A stretch of DNA of 9,507 nt from Azonexus sp. (GCA_023150195.1 JAKLLI010000050.1:1-9507); one strand, 5' to 3'; shown: positions 1 to 6,893, counted from the first letter of the stretch. A program made the numbers and translations. Notes: a model not told the origin generated them from the sequence alone.

Positions 1-787
1 ATTCCAGGGTGCAGATCGAATGGGTGATGTTTTCCAGCGCATCCTCGATGGGATGGGCGAAGGTGTACATCGGATAAACGCAGTATTTGTCGCCGGTGTT
101 GTGGTGCGTGGCATGGCGAATGCGGTAGATGGCCGGATCGCGCAGATTGATGTTGGCCGCCGCCATGTCGATTTTGGCGCGCAGGATGTGTTGACCGTCG
201 GCGAACTCGCCGGCCTGCATGCGTTTGAAGAGCGCCATGTTGTCGTCGACGCTGCGCTCGCGGAAGGGCGAATTCTTGCCGGCTTCGGTCAGGGTGCCGC
301 GATTGGCGCGCATTTCTTCCGCGGACTGGCTATCCACATAGGCGTGTCCGGCCGAAATCAGGTATTCGGCAAACTGCACCATCCAGTCGAAATAGTTGGA
401 GGCGTAGTAGAGATTGGTTTCGCCTTCGGTTTCCCAGGAACAGCCCAGCCATTTGACGGCGTCAATGATGGAATCGACGTATTCCTGATCTTCCTTTTCC
501 GGATTCGTGTCGTCAAAACGCAAATGGCAACGGCCGCCGTATTGTTCGGCCAGACCAAAGTTGAGCAGGATGGATTTGGCATGCCCGAAATGCAGGTAGC
601 CATTGGGTTCCGGCGGGAAACGGGTGCGCAGCCGGGCGGGGTCGAGCGGTGCGCTGGCGTGGTCGCCGGCGGTGCCGGGATGGCCGGCCCAGCGGCGCTG
701 GGCATGTTTGCCGGCAGCCAGATCGGCTTCGACGATGTTCTTGATGAAATTGGCGGCAGGCGCCTGAGTCTTGTTTTCGGTGGTCAT
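1..787 (-). CDS. glnS: Glutaminyl-tRNA synthetase, N-terminal part (cut by window edge)
   Basis: Class I aminoacyl-tRNA synthetase that charges tRNA-Gln with glutamine in the cytoplasm. The ATG at 787 opens a frame that stays open to base 1, giving 262 full codons; the rest, including the KMSK-type loop and the anticodon-binding domains, lies outside. The opening residues ([20 protein letters not shown]) match the GlnRS start. Residues 58-70 are [13 protein letters not shown], the class I HIGH signature with Phe in place of the usual Ile. FDDTNPEKE follows at about 91-99, then [18 protein letters not shown] and an RAKIDMA segment, all typical of the GlnRS catalytic core. About 25 residues (29-54) between the AAGKH helix end and RTRFPPEP are absent from the E. 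coli enzyme as I recall it. No clear Shine-Dalgarno sequence precedes the ATG. It lies downstream of the short PiT gene on the same strand but probably has its own promoter. Identity is secure. Confidence 0.97.
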   Translation of the reverse strand, partial: MTTENKTQAPAANFIKNIVEADLAAGKHAQRRWAGHPGTAGDHASAPLDPARLRTRFPPEPNGYLHFGHAKSILLNFGLAEQYGGRCHLRFDDTNPEKEDQEYVDSIIDAVKWLGCSWETEGETNLYYASNYFDWMVQFAEYLISAGHAYVDSQSAEEMRANRGTLTEAGKNSPFRERSVDDNMALFKRMQAGEFADGQHILRAKIDMAAANINLRDPAIYRIRHATHHNTGDKYCVYPMYTFAHPIEDALENITHSICTLE

Positions 788-817
788 GAGCCGATGGGGG
801 CGATTCGGTAAAGCGAC

Positions 818-846
818 ATTCTACCAGTGCGCCGCGCAGTCCAAAC
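818..846 (-). promoter_or_regulatory. Candidate glnS promoter (extended -10)
   Basis: On the minus strand, TGGTAGAAT lies at 826-818: a TAGAAT -10 hexamer (823-818) preceded by the TG of an extended -10 element. A weak -35-like TTGGAC or TTTGGA is found 15-16 bases upstream. Transcription would begin near 811, giving a leader of about 24 nt before the glnS ATG. This is motif matching only. Confidence 0.5.
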
Positions 847-883
847 GATCCCGGGCGGCACGCCTCGGCATCCCATCAGGCAG

Positions 884-1891
884 CTAGAGGATGAGGCGTC
901 CGATGTACCAGCCCACTGCTGCCATCAGTGCGCTGCAGGGAATGGTGAGAATCCAGGCCCAAACAATGCCGCCAGCCACGCCCCAACGGACGTGGCGAGC
1001 ACCGCGGGTGGTGCCGACCCCGGCAATGGCGCCGGTAATCGTATGCGTTGTGGAGACAGGTATCCCGAAGGCAGAAGCAATGAACAAGGTAGCGGCGCCG
1101 CCACTGTTGGCACAGAAACCACGCGCCTGATTCAGCTTGGTGATGCGATTGCCCATGGTTTTGACGATGCGCCAGCCGCCAAACATCGTGCCCAGGCCCA
1201 TCGCGGTGTAACAGGCAAGCACGACCCAGCCGGGGATTTCGGAGGTGGTTGTAGACAGGCCGGCAGCAATCAGGATCATCCAGATGATGCCAACGGTTTT
1301 TTGCGCATCGTTGCCGCCGTGTCCCAGGCTGTATGCGGCGGCAGAAAGGAGCTGAAAGCGACGGAAGTGCTTGTCGACCTTGCGTGGCGGCATGCGCCGG
1401 CAGGCCCACGAAACGGCGACCATCAGCATCCCCCCAATGAAGAACCCGAGCAGGGGGGCAACAAAAATAAAGGCGATGATCTTCAAGACGCCGGAAGCGA
1501 TCAAGCTGCCAAAGCCGGCCTTGGCAACCGCGGCGCCGACCAGTCCGCCAACCAGCGCGTGCGATGAGGAGGAAGGAATTCCGTAGTACCAGGTGATCAC
1601 ATTCCAGACAATGGCGCCGATCAGGGCGCCGAAAATCACGTAGTGATCGACGATGCTGGGGTCGATTGTTCCCTTGCCAATGGTGGCAGCGACCTTTAGG
1701 TGAAAGAGAAAGTAGGCGAGAAAGTTGAAGGAGGCCGCCCAAAGGACCGCGTGCTGCGGCTTGAGGACCCGGGTCGAAACGATGGTGGCAATCGAATTGG
1801 CGGCATCGTGAAAGCCGTTCATGAAGTCGAACAGCAGGGCGACGATGACCAGCGTAATGACAACCCCGAGGCTGATATTGAGCGTTTCCAT
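884..1891 (-). CDS. Inorganic phosphate transporter, PiT family (short form, 335 aa)
   Basis: Inner-membrane phosphate (or metal-phosphate) symporter of the Pho-4/PiT family. Both inverted halves carry the family signatures: GFHDAANSIAT at residues 26-36 with GIPSSSSHALVGG at 104-116, and GHGGNDAQKTVG at 190-201 with GIPVSTTHTITGA at 276-288. About ten hydrophobic segments cover most of the chain. The protein is short and lacks a large hydrophilic loop, as in PiT proteins usually encoded beside DUF47 genes. I place the start at the ATG at 1891 (METLNISLGV), 10 bases after the DUF47 stop. The frame extends upstream to 2014, but that extension is Ser/Pro-rich, non-membrane and antisense-like to the DUF47 coding sequence. 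There is no strong ribosome-binding site, so translational coupling to the DUF47 gene is likely. The gene ends with TAG at 886-884. A pitA-like role is inferred; I leave the symbol open because a second PiT gene is nearby. Confidence 0.93.
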   Translation of the reverse strand: METLNISLGVVITLVIVALLFDFMNGFHDAANSIATIVSTRVLKPQHAVLWAASFNFLAYFLFHLKVAATIGKGTIDPSIVDHYVIFGALIGAIVWNVITWYYGIPSSSSHALVGGLVGAAVAKAGFGSLIASGVLKIIAFIFVAPLLGFFIGGMLMVAVSWACRRMPPRKVDKHFRRFQLLSAAAYSLGHGGNDAQKTVGIIWMILIAAGLSTTTSEIPGWVVLACYTAMGLGTMFGGWRIVKTMGNRITKLNQARGFCANSGGAATLFIASAFGIPVSTTHTITGAIAGVGTTRGARHVRWGVAGGIVWAWILTIPCSALMAAVGWYIGRLIL

Positions 1892-1901
1892 CAAGGATGG
1901 C

Positions 1902-2546
1902 TCAGGAATTTTCGAGGACGATGGCTTCCACCGTGCCGGCCACATCCTTGCAGCGGTCGGTGACGGATTCGAGTAGCTGGTAGATTTCCTTGAGCTTGAT
2001 GACTTCACGTACATCAGGCTCTTCGCGGAAAGTCTTGGACATCGCCGTGCGTAGCAGGCGATCTACATCGGATTCCAGGGTGTCGATGTCTTGGCACAGT
2101 TTCAGAATTTGCTTTCCGTTGTCCATGTTGTGAAGCAGTTTGACCAGTTCATGGACATGTTGGCAGCAACGCTCGGTGATTTCCGCCATGGCTTTGGCTT
2201 CAGCCGGAATGCGGTGAATGTCATACAACGACATGGCCTCGGCAACGTCCTGCATCATGTCGAGGATGTTGTCCATGCCGTTGATCAGCTGATGGATCTC
2301 GTCACGGTCGAAAGGGGTGATGAAGGCGCTGTGCAGATTCGCCAAAACATCGTGCGTGATTTTGTCCGCCGCTGACTCCAGTCGATCGATTTCATCAGCA
2401 AGTTGCTGGATGCCGGCATCGTCAAGCCCATTCGCGAGTCCCTCGATCAGGCGTAACAAGGCCGTGCCACCTTGGGCAACTAGCGCGCCATGGGCATTGA
2501 AATCGTCAAAATATTTGCCCTCTTTGGGCATCAGTGCGCCGAACAT
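1902..2546 (-). CDS. DUF47 family, PhoU-like protein (214 aa)
   Basis: Soluble, mostly helical PhoU-like protein of the DUF47 family, typically encoded next to PiT transporters and thought to modulate them; the mechanism is not settled. I chose the ATG at 2546 (MFGALMPKEGKYFDDF) because DUF47 proteins typically begin with a M-(F/L)-G-x-L-M-P-(R/K)-E-G motif. A TTG at 2573 would add nine residues (MSQNLNKTI), but it falls near the predicted transcription start. The chain then shows long amphipathic helices with acidic metal-binding-like patterns: ADEIDRLESAADKITHDV, FDRDEIHQLINGMDNILDMM, DIDTLESDVDRLL and ESVTDRCKDVAGTVEAIV. These correspond to the two three-helix bundles of the PhoU fold. There is no signal peptide or membrane segment. 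It sits between two PiT genes, with 10 bases to the downstream one. Neither possible start has a good Shine-Dalgarno sequence. Confidence 0.92.
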   Translation of the reverse strand: MFGALMPKEGKYFDDFNAHGALVAQGGTALLRLIEGLANGLDDAGIQQLADEIDRLESAADKITHDVLANLHSAFITPFDRDEIHQLINGMDNILDMMQDVAEAMSLYDIHRIPAEAKAMAEITERCCQHVHELVKLLHNMDNGKQILKLCQDIDTLESDVDRLLRTAMSKTFREEPDVREVIKLKEIYQLLESVTDRCKDVAGTVEAIVLENS

Positions 2547-2560
2547 GATGGTTTTGTTTA

Positions 2561-2577
2561 GGTTTTGTGACAAAACC
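2561..2577. repeat. Perfect 7-bp inverted repeat upstream of the DUF47 gene
   Basis: GGTTTTG (2561-2567), TGA, CAAAACC (2571-2577) form a perfect palindrome with a 3-base centre. The left arm also recurs as GGTTTTGT at 2550-2557, exactly 11 bases from the copy at 2561-2568. The block lies 14 bases upstream of the preferred ATG and overlaps the predicted transcription start. It could be a regulator operator or, in read-through mRNA from the upstream gene, a small hairpin near the start codon. Confidence 0.5.
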
Positions 2578-2579
2578 GG

Positions 2580-2588
2580 ATTCTAGCA
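2580..2588 (-). promoter_or_regulatory. Candidate extended -10 promoter for the DUF47-PiT pair
   Basis: On the minus strand, TGCTAGAAT at 2588-2580 is an extended -10 element closely resembling the one before glnS. The hexamer at the expected -35 position is poor. A TTGACT occurs further up (2619-2614), but its spacing of 28 bases is too long. Transcription would start near 2573, about 27 nt before the ATG at 2546. The element suggests the DUF47 and short PiT genes can be expressed apart from the long PiT gene. Confidence 0.4.
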
Positions 2589-2643
2589 TTCGTGGAATTC
2601 ACGACTTGCGTTAAGTCAACTGCACGGCGGATTTTCTGTGGCG

Positions 2644-4215
2644 CTATGCGTGCACGATGCCAAAAATCATGAAATAGATCATTGCCGCCATCAATGCCGA
2701 AGCTGGCACGGTAATGATCCAGGCGGCAGCAATCTTGAAGACGGCGGAGCGCTTGACCAGTTCGTGACGATAGACCTTGCGCATCTGCTTGCGCTCGCGT
2801 TTGCTGAGGTCTGCTTGGGCGGTGCGGGCTTTCAATTGCTTGAGCATGGCTTGTTTCTCATCCACATCCGCTTCGCGGAAGCGGTCGAGGAAAGACTCGA
2901 CTACGGCGCGGTCTTCGCCAGGATGATGTTCCTTGATGTCGTCCAGCATCTTGGAATAGTTGGTTTTGATGAATTCGCGCAGGAAACCGACGCCGAACAC
3001 ACCGCCCAGCGCGATGTGGGTGGAGCTCACCGGTAAACCGAGCTGCGAGGCCACAATCACCGTCACGGCGGCCGACATCGCGATGCAAAAGGCGCGCATC
3101 TGGTCGAGTTCGGTGATTTCACTGCCCACGGTGCGAATCAGTTTGGGACCATACAGCGACAGCCCCAGCGAAATGCCGATGGCGCCGACCATCATCACCC
3201 ACAGCGGAATGCTGGCTTTCTGGGCGACTTGGGCATGCACCACGGTGTCGGCGATGGCGGCCAGCGGACCAACGGCATTGGCCACGTCATTGGCGCCGTG
3301 CGCGAAGCTGAGCAGGGCAGCGGCGCAGATCAGCGGCACGGTGAACAAGGTGTTGATGCTGGCTTTGGTATTTTCCAGGCTGTGCGTACGGCCCGCGACA
3401 TATTTCGCCATCAGGAAATAAACGACGATGCCAATGGCTGCACCGATCACGCTGGCGGTGATGACATCCACCTTCCAGATCTTGTTGAGGCCTTTGAGGA
3501 TCAGGTAGGTCGCAAACGCGAAGGCCATGAGGCCGATCAGGATGGGCACCGTGCGTTGCGCAGCGGCAATCATGTCCGGTTTGTAGGTGATGGCGCGTTT
3601 GATCCAGAACAGGAAGGCCGCCGCAATAGCCCCGCCCAGCACCGGAGAGATGATCCAGCTGGCCGCAATCCCGCCCAGCGTGCCCCAATTGGCCGCCTGC
3701 ATGCCGCCTGCGGCGATGCCGGCGCCGAGGACAGCACCGACGATGGAATGGGTGGTGGAGACAGGCGCACCGACAGCGGTGGCGAAATTCAGCCAGAGCG
3801 CGCCGGCCAGCAAGGCAGCCGTCATCAGCCAGATGAAGCGGTTGCTGTCGGTGATGGCGTCAGGATTGATGATGCCGCTACGGATGGTGGAGACCACGTC
3901 ACCGCCGGCAATCAGGGCGCCGGCCATTTCGAAAATGGCAGCGATCACGATGGCGCCGGCCATGGAAATGGCGCGGGAACCGACCGCCGGGCCGACATTA
4001 TTGGCGACGTCGTTGGCGCCGATGTTCATGGCCATGTAGCCGCCGATCATGGATGCCACCACCAGCATGATGCCCTGCGTTCCGGTCACGCCCAGGCCCA
4101 GCGCGGTATAAATCATGATGCAGACGACGAAAATCAGGCCCAGCCCCAAACGGCTGAATTCCCGCCGGCTGCGTTTGGTGGCCTTCTCGATATCGGCAAA
4201 ATCCTTGAGTTCCAT
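2644..4215 (-). CDS. Inorganic phosphate transporter, PiT family (long form, 523 aa)
   Basis: Inner-membrane phosphate symporter of the Pho-4/PiT family, of a different subtype from the neighbouring short one. The two inverted repeats are explicit: GANDVANNVGP (67-77) with PVSTTHS (151-157), then GANDVANAVGP (307-317) with PVSSTHI (395-401). The first hydrophobic segment begins near residue 23 after a charged N-terminus. A hydrophilic, highly charged stretch of about 78 residues (413-490) interrupts the last hydrophobic segments and is probably cytoplasmic. The ATG at 4215 is well supported by GGAG at 4224-4221 on the minus strand. The gene ends with TAG at 2646-2644, about 97 bases before the DUF47 ATG on the same strand. 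No convincing terminator lies between them, so read-through is possible. The GANDVANxVGP wording resembles that of Na+/phosphate members of the family, but the coupling ion cannot be decided from sequence alone. Confidence 0.94.
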   Translation of the reverse strand: MELKDFADIEKATKRSRREFSRLGLGLIFVVCIMIYTALGLGVTGTQGIMLVVASMIGGYMAMNIGANDVANNVGPAVGSRAISMAGAIVIAAIFEMAGALIAGGDVVSTIRSGIINPDAITDSNRFIWLMTAALLAGALWLNFATAVGAPVSTTHSIVGAVLGAGIAAGGMQAANWGTLGGIAASWIISPVLGGAIAAAFLFWIKRAITYKPDMIAAAQRTVPILIGLMAFAFATYLILKGLNKIWKVDVITASVIGAAIGIVVYFLMAKYVAGRTHSLENTKASINTLFTVPLICAAALLSFAHGANDVANAVGPLAAIADTVVHAQVAQKASIPLWVMMVGAIGISLGLSLYGPKLIRTVGSEITELDQMRAFCIAMSAAVTVIVASQLGLPVSSTHIALGGVFGVGFLREFIKTNYSKMLDDIKEHHPGEDRAVVESFLDRFREADVDEKQAMLKQLKARTAQADLSKRERKQMRKVYRHELVKRSAVFKIAAAWIITVPASALMAAMIYFMIFGIVHA

Positions 4216-4227
4216 CGGTTCTCCGTG

Positions 4228-4242
4228 ACCCTATGGCAGGGT
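4228..4242. repeat. Small inverted repeat in the leader of the long PiT gene
   Basis: ACCCT (4228-4232), ATGGC, AGGGT (4238-4242) could form a 5-bp stem just upstream of the Shine-Dalgarno sequence of the long PiT gene. GGCAGGGT also occurs twice as a direct repeat, at 4235-4242 and 4255-4262, 20 bases apart. The stem is short and may be chance. Confidence 0.3.
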
Positions 4243-4298
4243 AAAAACAGGTAAGGCAGGGTGCTGCGGTCAACGATGCGCTGGCATGCAAAGGCCGC

Positions 4299-4320
4299 TA
4301 TTTTGACACTTTTATTTCGG
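4299..4320 (-). promoter_or_regulatory. Degenerate PhoB-box-like tandem repeat upstream of the long PiT gene
   Basis: On the minus strand, two adjacent 11-mers read CCGAAATAAAA (4320-4310) and GTGTCAAAATA (4309-4299). Compared by hand with the E. coli Pho-box consensus CTGTCATAWAWCTGTCAY, 12 of 18 positions agree, and the second half keeps the TGTCA core. The box lies about 84 bases before the ATG. A weak -10 (TTGCAT, 4291-4286) stands 11 bases downstream, the arrangement expected for PhoB activation. The match is imperfect, and AT-rich DNA between divergent promoters could give it by chance. Confidence 0.35.
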
Positions 4321-4355
4321 CGGCGGGCAGAAGCGTCCCGTGCGAGCGCGGTTCG

Positions 4356-4374
4356 CGGCGCGTAAAATGCGCCG
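4356..4374. repeat. Inverted repeat in the crcB leader region
   Basis: CGGCGC (4356-4361) and GCGCCG (4369-4374) flank a 7-base centre containing TAAAAT (4363-4368). The TAAAAT could be the -10 of crcB, in which case the palindrome would be an operator over it; alternatively the repeat forms a leader hairpin. No good -35 is found at the right distance. TTGACA on the plus strand at 4303-4308 is too far upstream. Confidence 0.35.
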
Positions 4375-4386
4375 ACGGGAGGGGTT

Positions 4387-4776
4387 ATGAACGCAATGGG
4401 TTTTCTGGCAGTGGGGTGTGGCGCAGCTTTTGGCGCCTGGGCGCGCTGGTTGCTGGGGCTGAGTTTGAATCCGCTGTTCGTGGCATTGCCGCTGGGTACG
4501 CTCGCCGCCAATCTGGTTGGCGGCTATCTGATTGGGGTTGCGGTCGGCGTGTTTCATCTGAATTCAGGTTTGCCGCTGGCACTCAAGCTGTTCGTGATCA
4601 CCGGGTTTCTGGGGGGCTTGACCACCTTTTCCACCTTTTCTGCCGAAGTGGTGGAACGCCTGCTTTCCGGCCAACTCGCGCTGGCTATGGGCGTGGCGGC
4701 CTTGCATCTGGTGGGTTCGCTGACCGCGACCTATCTGGGATTGCTCACTGTGGGCGCAACGCGCATCTGGTCCTGA
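4387..4776 (+). CDS. crcB: CrcB/Fluc fluoride ion channel (129 aa)
   Basis: Small inner-membrane fluoride exporter, a Fluc channel that acts as a dual-topology dimer and relieves fluoride toxicity. Visible family marks are GAWARWLLG near residues 21-29, GTLAANLVGGYLIG at about 37-50 (the conserved Asn of the pore region) and GFLGGLTTFSTFSAE near 73-87, which holds the TTFSTF sodium- and fluoride-site motif. Four hydrophobic helices fit a chain of 129 residues, the usual length. The ATG at 4387 has a GGAGG at 4378-4382 with 4-base spacing; the internal ATG at 4396 would be too far from it. The gene is divergent from the long PiT gene, and its last 46 bases overlap the ankyrin gene on the other strand. 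No fluoride riboswitch is recognisable upstream. Confidence 0.95.
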   Translation: MNAMGFLAVGCGAAFGAWARWLLGLSLNPLFVALPLGTLAANLVGGYLIGVAVGVFHLNSGLPLALKLFVITGFLGGLTTFSTFSAEVVERLLSGQLALAMGVAALHLVGSLTATYLGLLTVGATRIWS

Positions 4777-5213
4777 GTGGCCTGACGCAGGGCCTTCAGG
4801 CAAGGCAGAGAGGCGGCCAGATCCAGCGCGCTGAAATCGTCGAAATTCCGGCGCAGCGGATTGGCGCCATTGGCCAGCAGCAGGGCGACAAGGTCCGGCT
4901 TGCTGTTGGATGCGACATACATCAGGCAGGTCGCACCATTGCCATTCTGGTTGTCGATCGCAATCCCGGCGTCGATCAGGCGCTGCACGATGGCATGGCT
5001 GCCGTGATAGCACGCCAGCCAAAGCGCGTTGCAGCCATCGATGTTGCGGAGGTTGATGTCTACGCCGGCATCCAATAGCGCATCGACGATGTCCCCTCGC
5101 CCCAGTTTGCAGGCGCGCATGAGCGGGCTGAAACGGCCGTCGGCGTCGAGCGCGGAGAGTTGATCGGCGGGAAACCCGTGTTCGGCGAGAAAGTCTTGCA
5201 GTATTGGCGTCAT
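4731..5213 (-). CDS. Ankyrin-repeat protein (160 aa)
   Basis: Small, probably cytoplasmic protein built of about four ankyrin repeats, a protein-protein interaction scaffold. Repeats start near residues 27 (SPLMRACKLGRGDIVDALLDAG), 60 (NALWLACYHGSHAIVQRLIDAG), 92 (TCLMYVASNSKPDLVALLLANG) and a partial one near 125 (FSALDLAAS). There is no signal peptide or membrane segment. The ATG at 5213 overlaps the TGA of the upstream SagB-like gene in an ATGA (5213-5210), a strong sign of translational coupling and shared function. Its C-terminal 15 codons are antisense to the end of crcB. The partner is unknown; the adjacent flavoprotein is the obvious candidate. Confidence 0.88.
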   Translation of the reverse strand: MTPILQDFLAEHGFPADQLSALDADGRFSPLMRACKLGRGDIVDALLDAGVDINLRNIDGCNALWLACYHGSHAIVQRLIDAGIAIDNQNGNGATCLMYVASNSKPDLVALLLANGANPLRRNFDDFSALDLAASLPCLKALRQATQDQMRVAPTVSNPR

Positions 5214-6856
5214 GGGGCGGTCTGTTCGCGTTGTGGATAGGGGGGTGAGGTTTCGATGCGCGCGTCCGTGACCGGCAGGCCGACCGTAAAGTGATAAACG
5301 CTTTGCCAGCCAGTGTCGGTAATCCCGAAGGTTTGATGGACGGGCTCATCGAAAAAGCAGCCGATCCCGGTGCCGCGCACGCCGGCTGCCTCGGCTTCCA
5401 GGTAAAGCACCTGACCGATCATGCCGGCTTCGCGCAGCAATTTTCGGTAGGCATCGCCGTTGACCGTATCCGGCGTGCATTCGCCGATCATGCCCAGCGA
5501 GAAGGCACTGGTCGCGGCAATGTCCTGGTGGCACGACAGGCTGCGAGCCAGGCGTTGGGTTTCCTGCAGGCTGAGTTCGAGCAAACAGGTCAGTCCGAGG
5601 TGGGTGGGTGCGTCAGCGACGCGACGGGCCTCTGGAAAGCGGTGGGTTAGCGCCTGTTGCAGTGGCGCTGCCAGGGCTTGGGTTCTGGGGAGTAGATAGA
5701 GGCCGGGCACAAGGGTGTCGACACGCAGCACAAAAAGCAGCAGGTGGATGGCCGGGGCGTCTTCTTGCGCGCCAAAGGCCGGACCGCTACGCGGTAAGGA
5801 GGCATCGAGCAGACGAAAGAAATCCGCCCGAGGTAAACCATGTTTCGGATCAAAACGCTGTCCGCTGCGGCGTTGCCGGAATAATTGCGCTGCGCCCCGT
5901 GTCGTCGGGTGGGGTGGCAGTGCTGGAAATGTGGGGAAACCGACGGTCGACCGGGAGACTGGCTGGGTTTCTGCGCCTTCTGGCGGTCGACTCGCGAGTG
6001 CGGCCTGGTTCACGAGTGGCCAGCGATAGCCGGGGGCGGGGTCAATGGCCGTGGGGTGGCCAAACCATTGCGCGTGCCGCAGCGCATTCAGTGTGGCGGG
6101 AATGTCGGCGGGAAGGGTGAGTCCGGGGGCGTCCACAAAAAGGAGCACTTCGCCTTCTTCGGTTTCCGTGTAGGCGTAGCGAGACGGCGGGAAATCCTGT
6201 TCGCGGTCCAGCCCCAGAACGTGGTTCAAGGTGCTGCCGGGCAAGGTTGCAGGACGCAGTTGCCAGCCCAGCATGGCCGCGGCATGGCTCAGACAACTGA
6301 CGGCGTGCCCGACATCCAGCTGACAGTAGCGAAACGCCCGTTCCCCGTATTTCCAGGCTTCGCGCCACATGGCGCTGCTCAAGGCCAGGGCGAGCCAGGG
6401 GGGATCGTCGTTTGGGGGCAGCAGCGCCCGGTTTTCCAGTTGGTGCTGTTCGGGGTCGTAGTGATGCAGGCCGTTGGGTATCTCAGCGAGCCCATGGCCC
6501 AGCAGCCAGCCTTCGACCGGATGGAGGTTTCCTGACGAGGGATTGCAGCGCAGGGCCCAGCGGCTGGGTCCCCAGCTTTTCCATGCCGAAATGGCCAGCG
6601 ACACTTCAAACAGGGCGCCGATGCTTTCCAGCGAGGGGACGACGGGATTTTTCGGGGCGGATGCCAGTTGACCGTAAGGGCGATCAAAACGATCTGCCGC
6701 GAGGGGCAGGGCAAGCGTCGGCGCCCCCGGATAGTGGCGAAACGGGGCCGGTTGGGCATCCCAGTCGAGTTGGCCCGGGCCTTCGGCAAAAGCCTCGAAG
6801 CGGTGCCTGGTCCGTGCGTGATAGGTGGCCAGGGGCAGGCGCGGGGTGTCGGTCAT
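5210..6856 (-). CDS. SagB/ThcOx-like nitroreductase-fold flavoprotein, two domains (548 aa)
   Basis: Predicted FMN-dependent oxidoreductase of the nitroreductase superfamily, closest in flavour to SagB-type dehydrogenases that oxidise azolines to azoles in RiPP pathways. It has two nitroreductase-like halves. The first (about 60-270) carries RCNPSSGNLHPVEGWLL at 103-119 and YGERAFRYCQLDVGHA at 170-185. The second (about 320-530) begins with RQRRSGQRFD at 327-336, the usual flavin-binding opening, and has LLREAGMIGQVLYLEAEAAG at 473-492 followed by GTGIGCFFDE. A low-complexity Pro/Thr-rich linker lies around 285-320. The ATG at 6856 is preceded by GGAG, 8 bases away. The gene is 37 bases downstream of a 94-aa protein and overlaps the ankyrin gene by ATGA. 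No YcaO cyclodehydratase, precursor peptide or exporter is in the window, so azole formation is not supported by context; another flavin redox role is equally possible. Confidence 0.85.
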   Translation of the reverse strand: MTDTPRLPLATYHARTRHRFEAFAEGPGQLDWDAQPAPFRHYPGAPTLALPLAADRFDRPYGQLASAPKNPVVPSLESIGALFEVSLAISAWKSWGPSRWALRCNPSSGNLHPVEGWLLGHGLAEIPNGLHHYDPEQHQLENRALLPPNDDPPWLALALSSAMWREAWKYGERAFRYCQLDVGHAVSCLSHAAAMLGWQLRPATLPGSTLNHVLGLDREQDFPPSRYAYTETEEGEVLLFVDAPGLTLPADIPATLNALRHAQWFGHPTAIDPAPGYRWPLVNQAALASRPPEGAETQPVSRSTVGFPTFPALPPHPTTRGAAQLFRQRRSGQRFDPKHGLPRADFFRLLDASLPRSGPAFGAQEDAPAIHLLLFVLRVDTLVPGLYLLPRTQALAAPLQQALTHRFPEARRVADAPTHLGLTCLLELSLQETQRLARSLSCHQDIAATSAFSLGMIGECTPDTVNGDAYRKLLREAGMIGQVLYLEAEAAGVRGTGIGCFFDEPVHQTFGITDTGWQSVYHFTVGLPVTDARIETSPPYPQREQTAP

Positions 6857-6893
6857 GGGGGCTCCGGCGGGTTTTCGGTGTTTGCGTGTGGGC

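Noticed and set aside
1892..2014. A 41-residue N-terminal extension of the short PiT protein
   Set aside because: It is a hydrophilic Ser/Pro-rich sequence lying entirely within the DUF47 coding region, and PiT proteins of this type start close to the first membrane helix.
2550..2577. A full PhoB box before the DUF47 gene
   Set aside because: Only one half-site (TTGTCACAAAA) is convincing, and it lies downstream of the candidate -10, leaving no room for PhoB-activated transcription before the ATG.
2603..2617. GACTT/AAGTC stem after the long PiT gene as a terminator
   Set aside because: The stem has only 5 bp with a 5-base loop and no following T-run on the minus strand.
3229..4254. A 341-codon plus-strand frame antisense to the long PiT gene, and similarly 827-1567 over the short PiT gene
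   Set aside because: Both have the Gly/Asp/His/Gln-rich composition expected of the strand opposite a membrane protein gene and show no motif.
4276..4386. A fluoride riboswitch upstream of crcB
   Set aside because: I looked for the conserved GGxGATGG and CTGATGGCTCC-type blocks and found neither. Only a short GC-rich inverted repeat is present.
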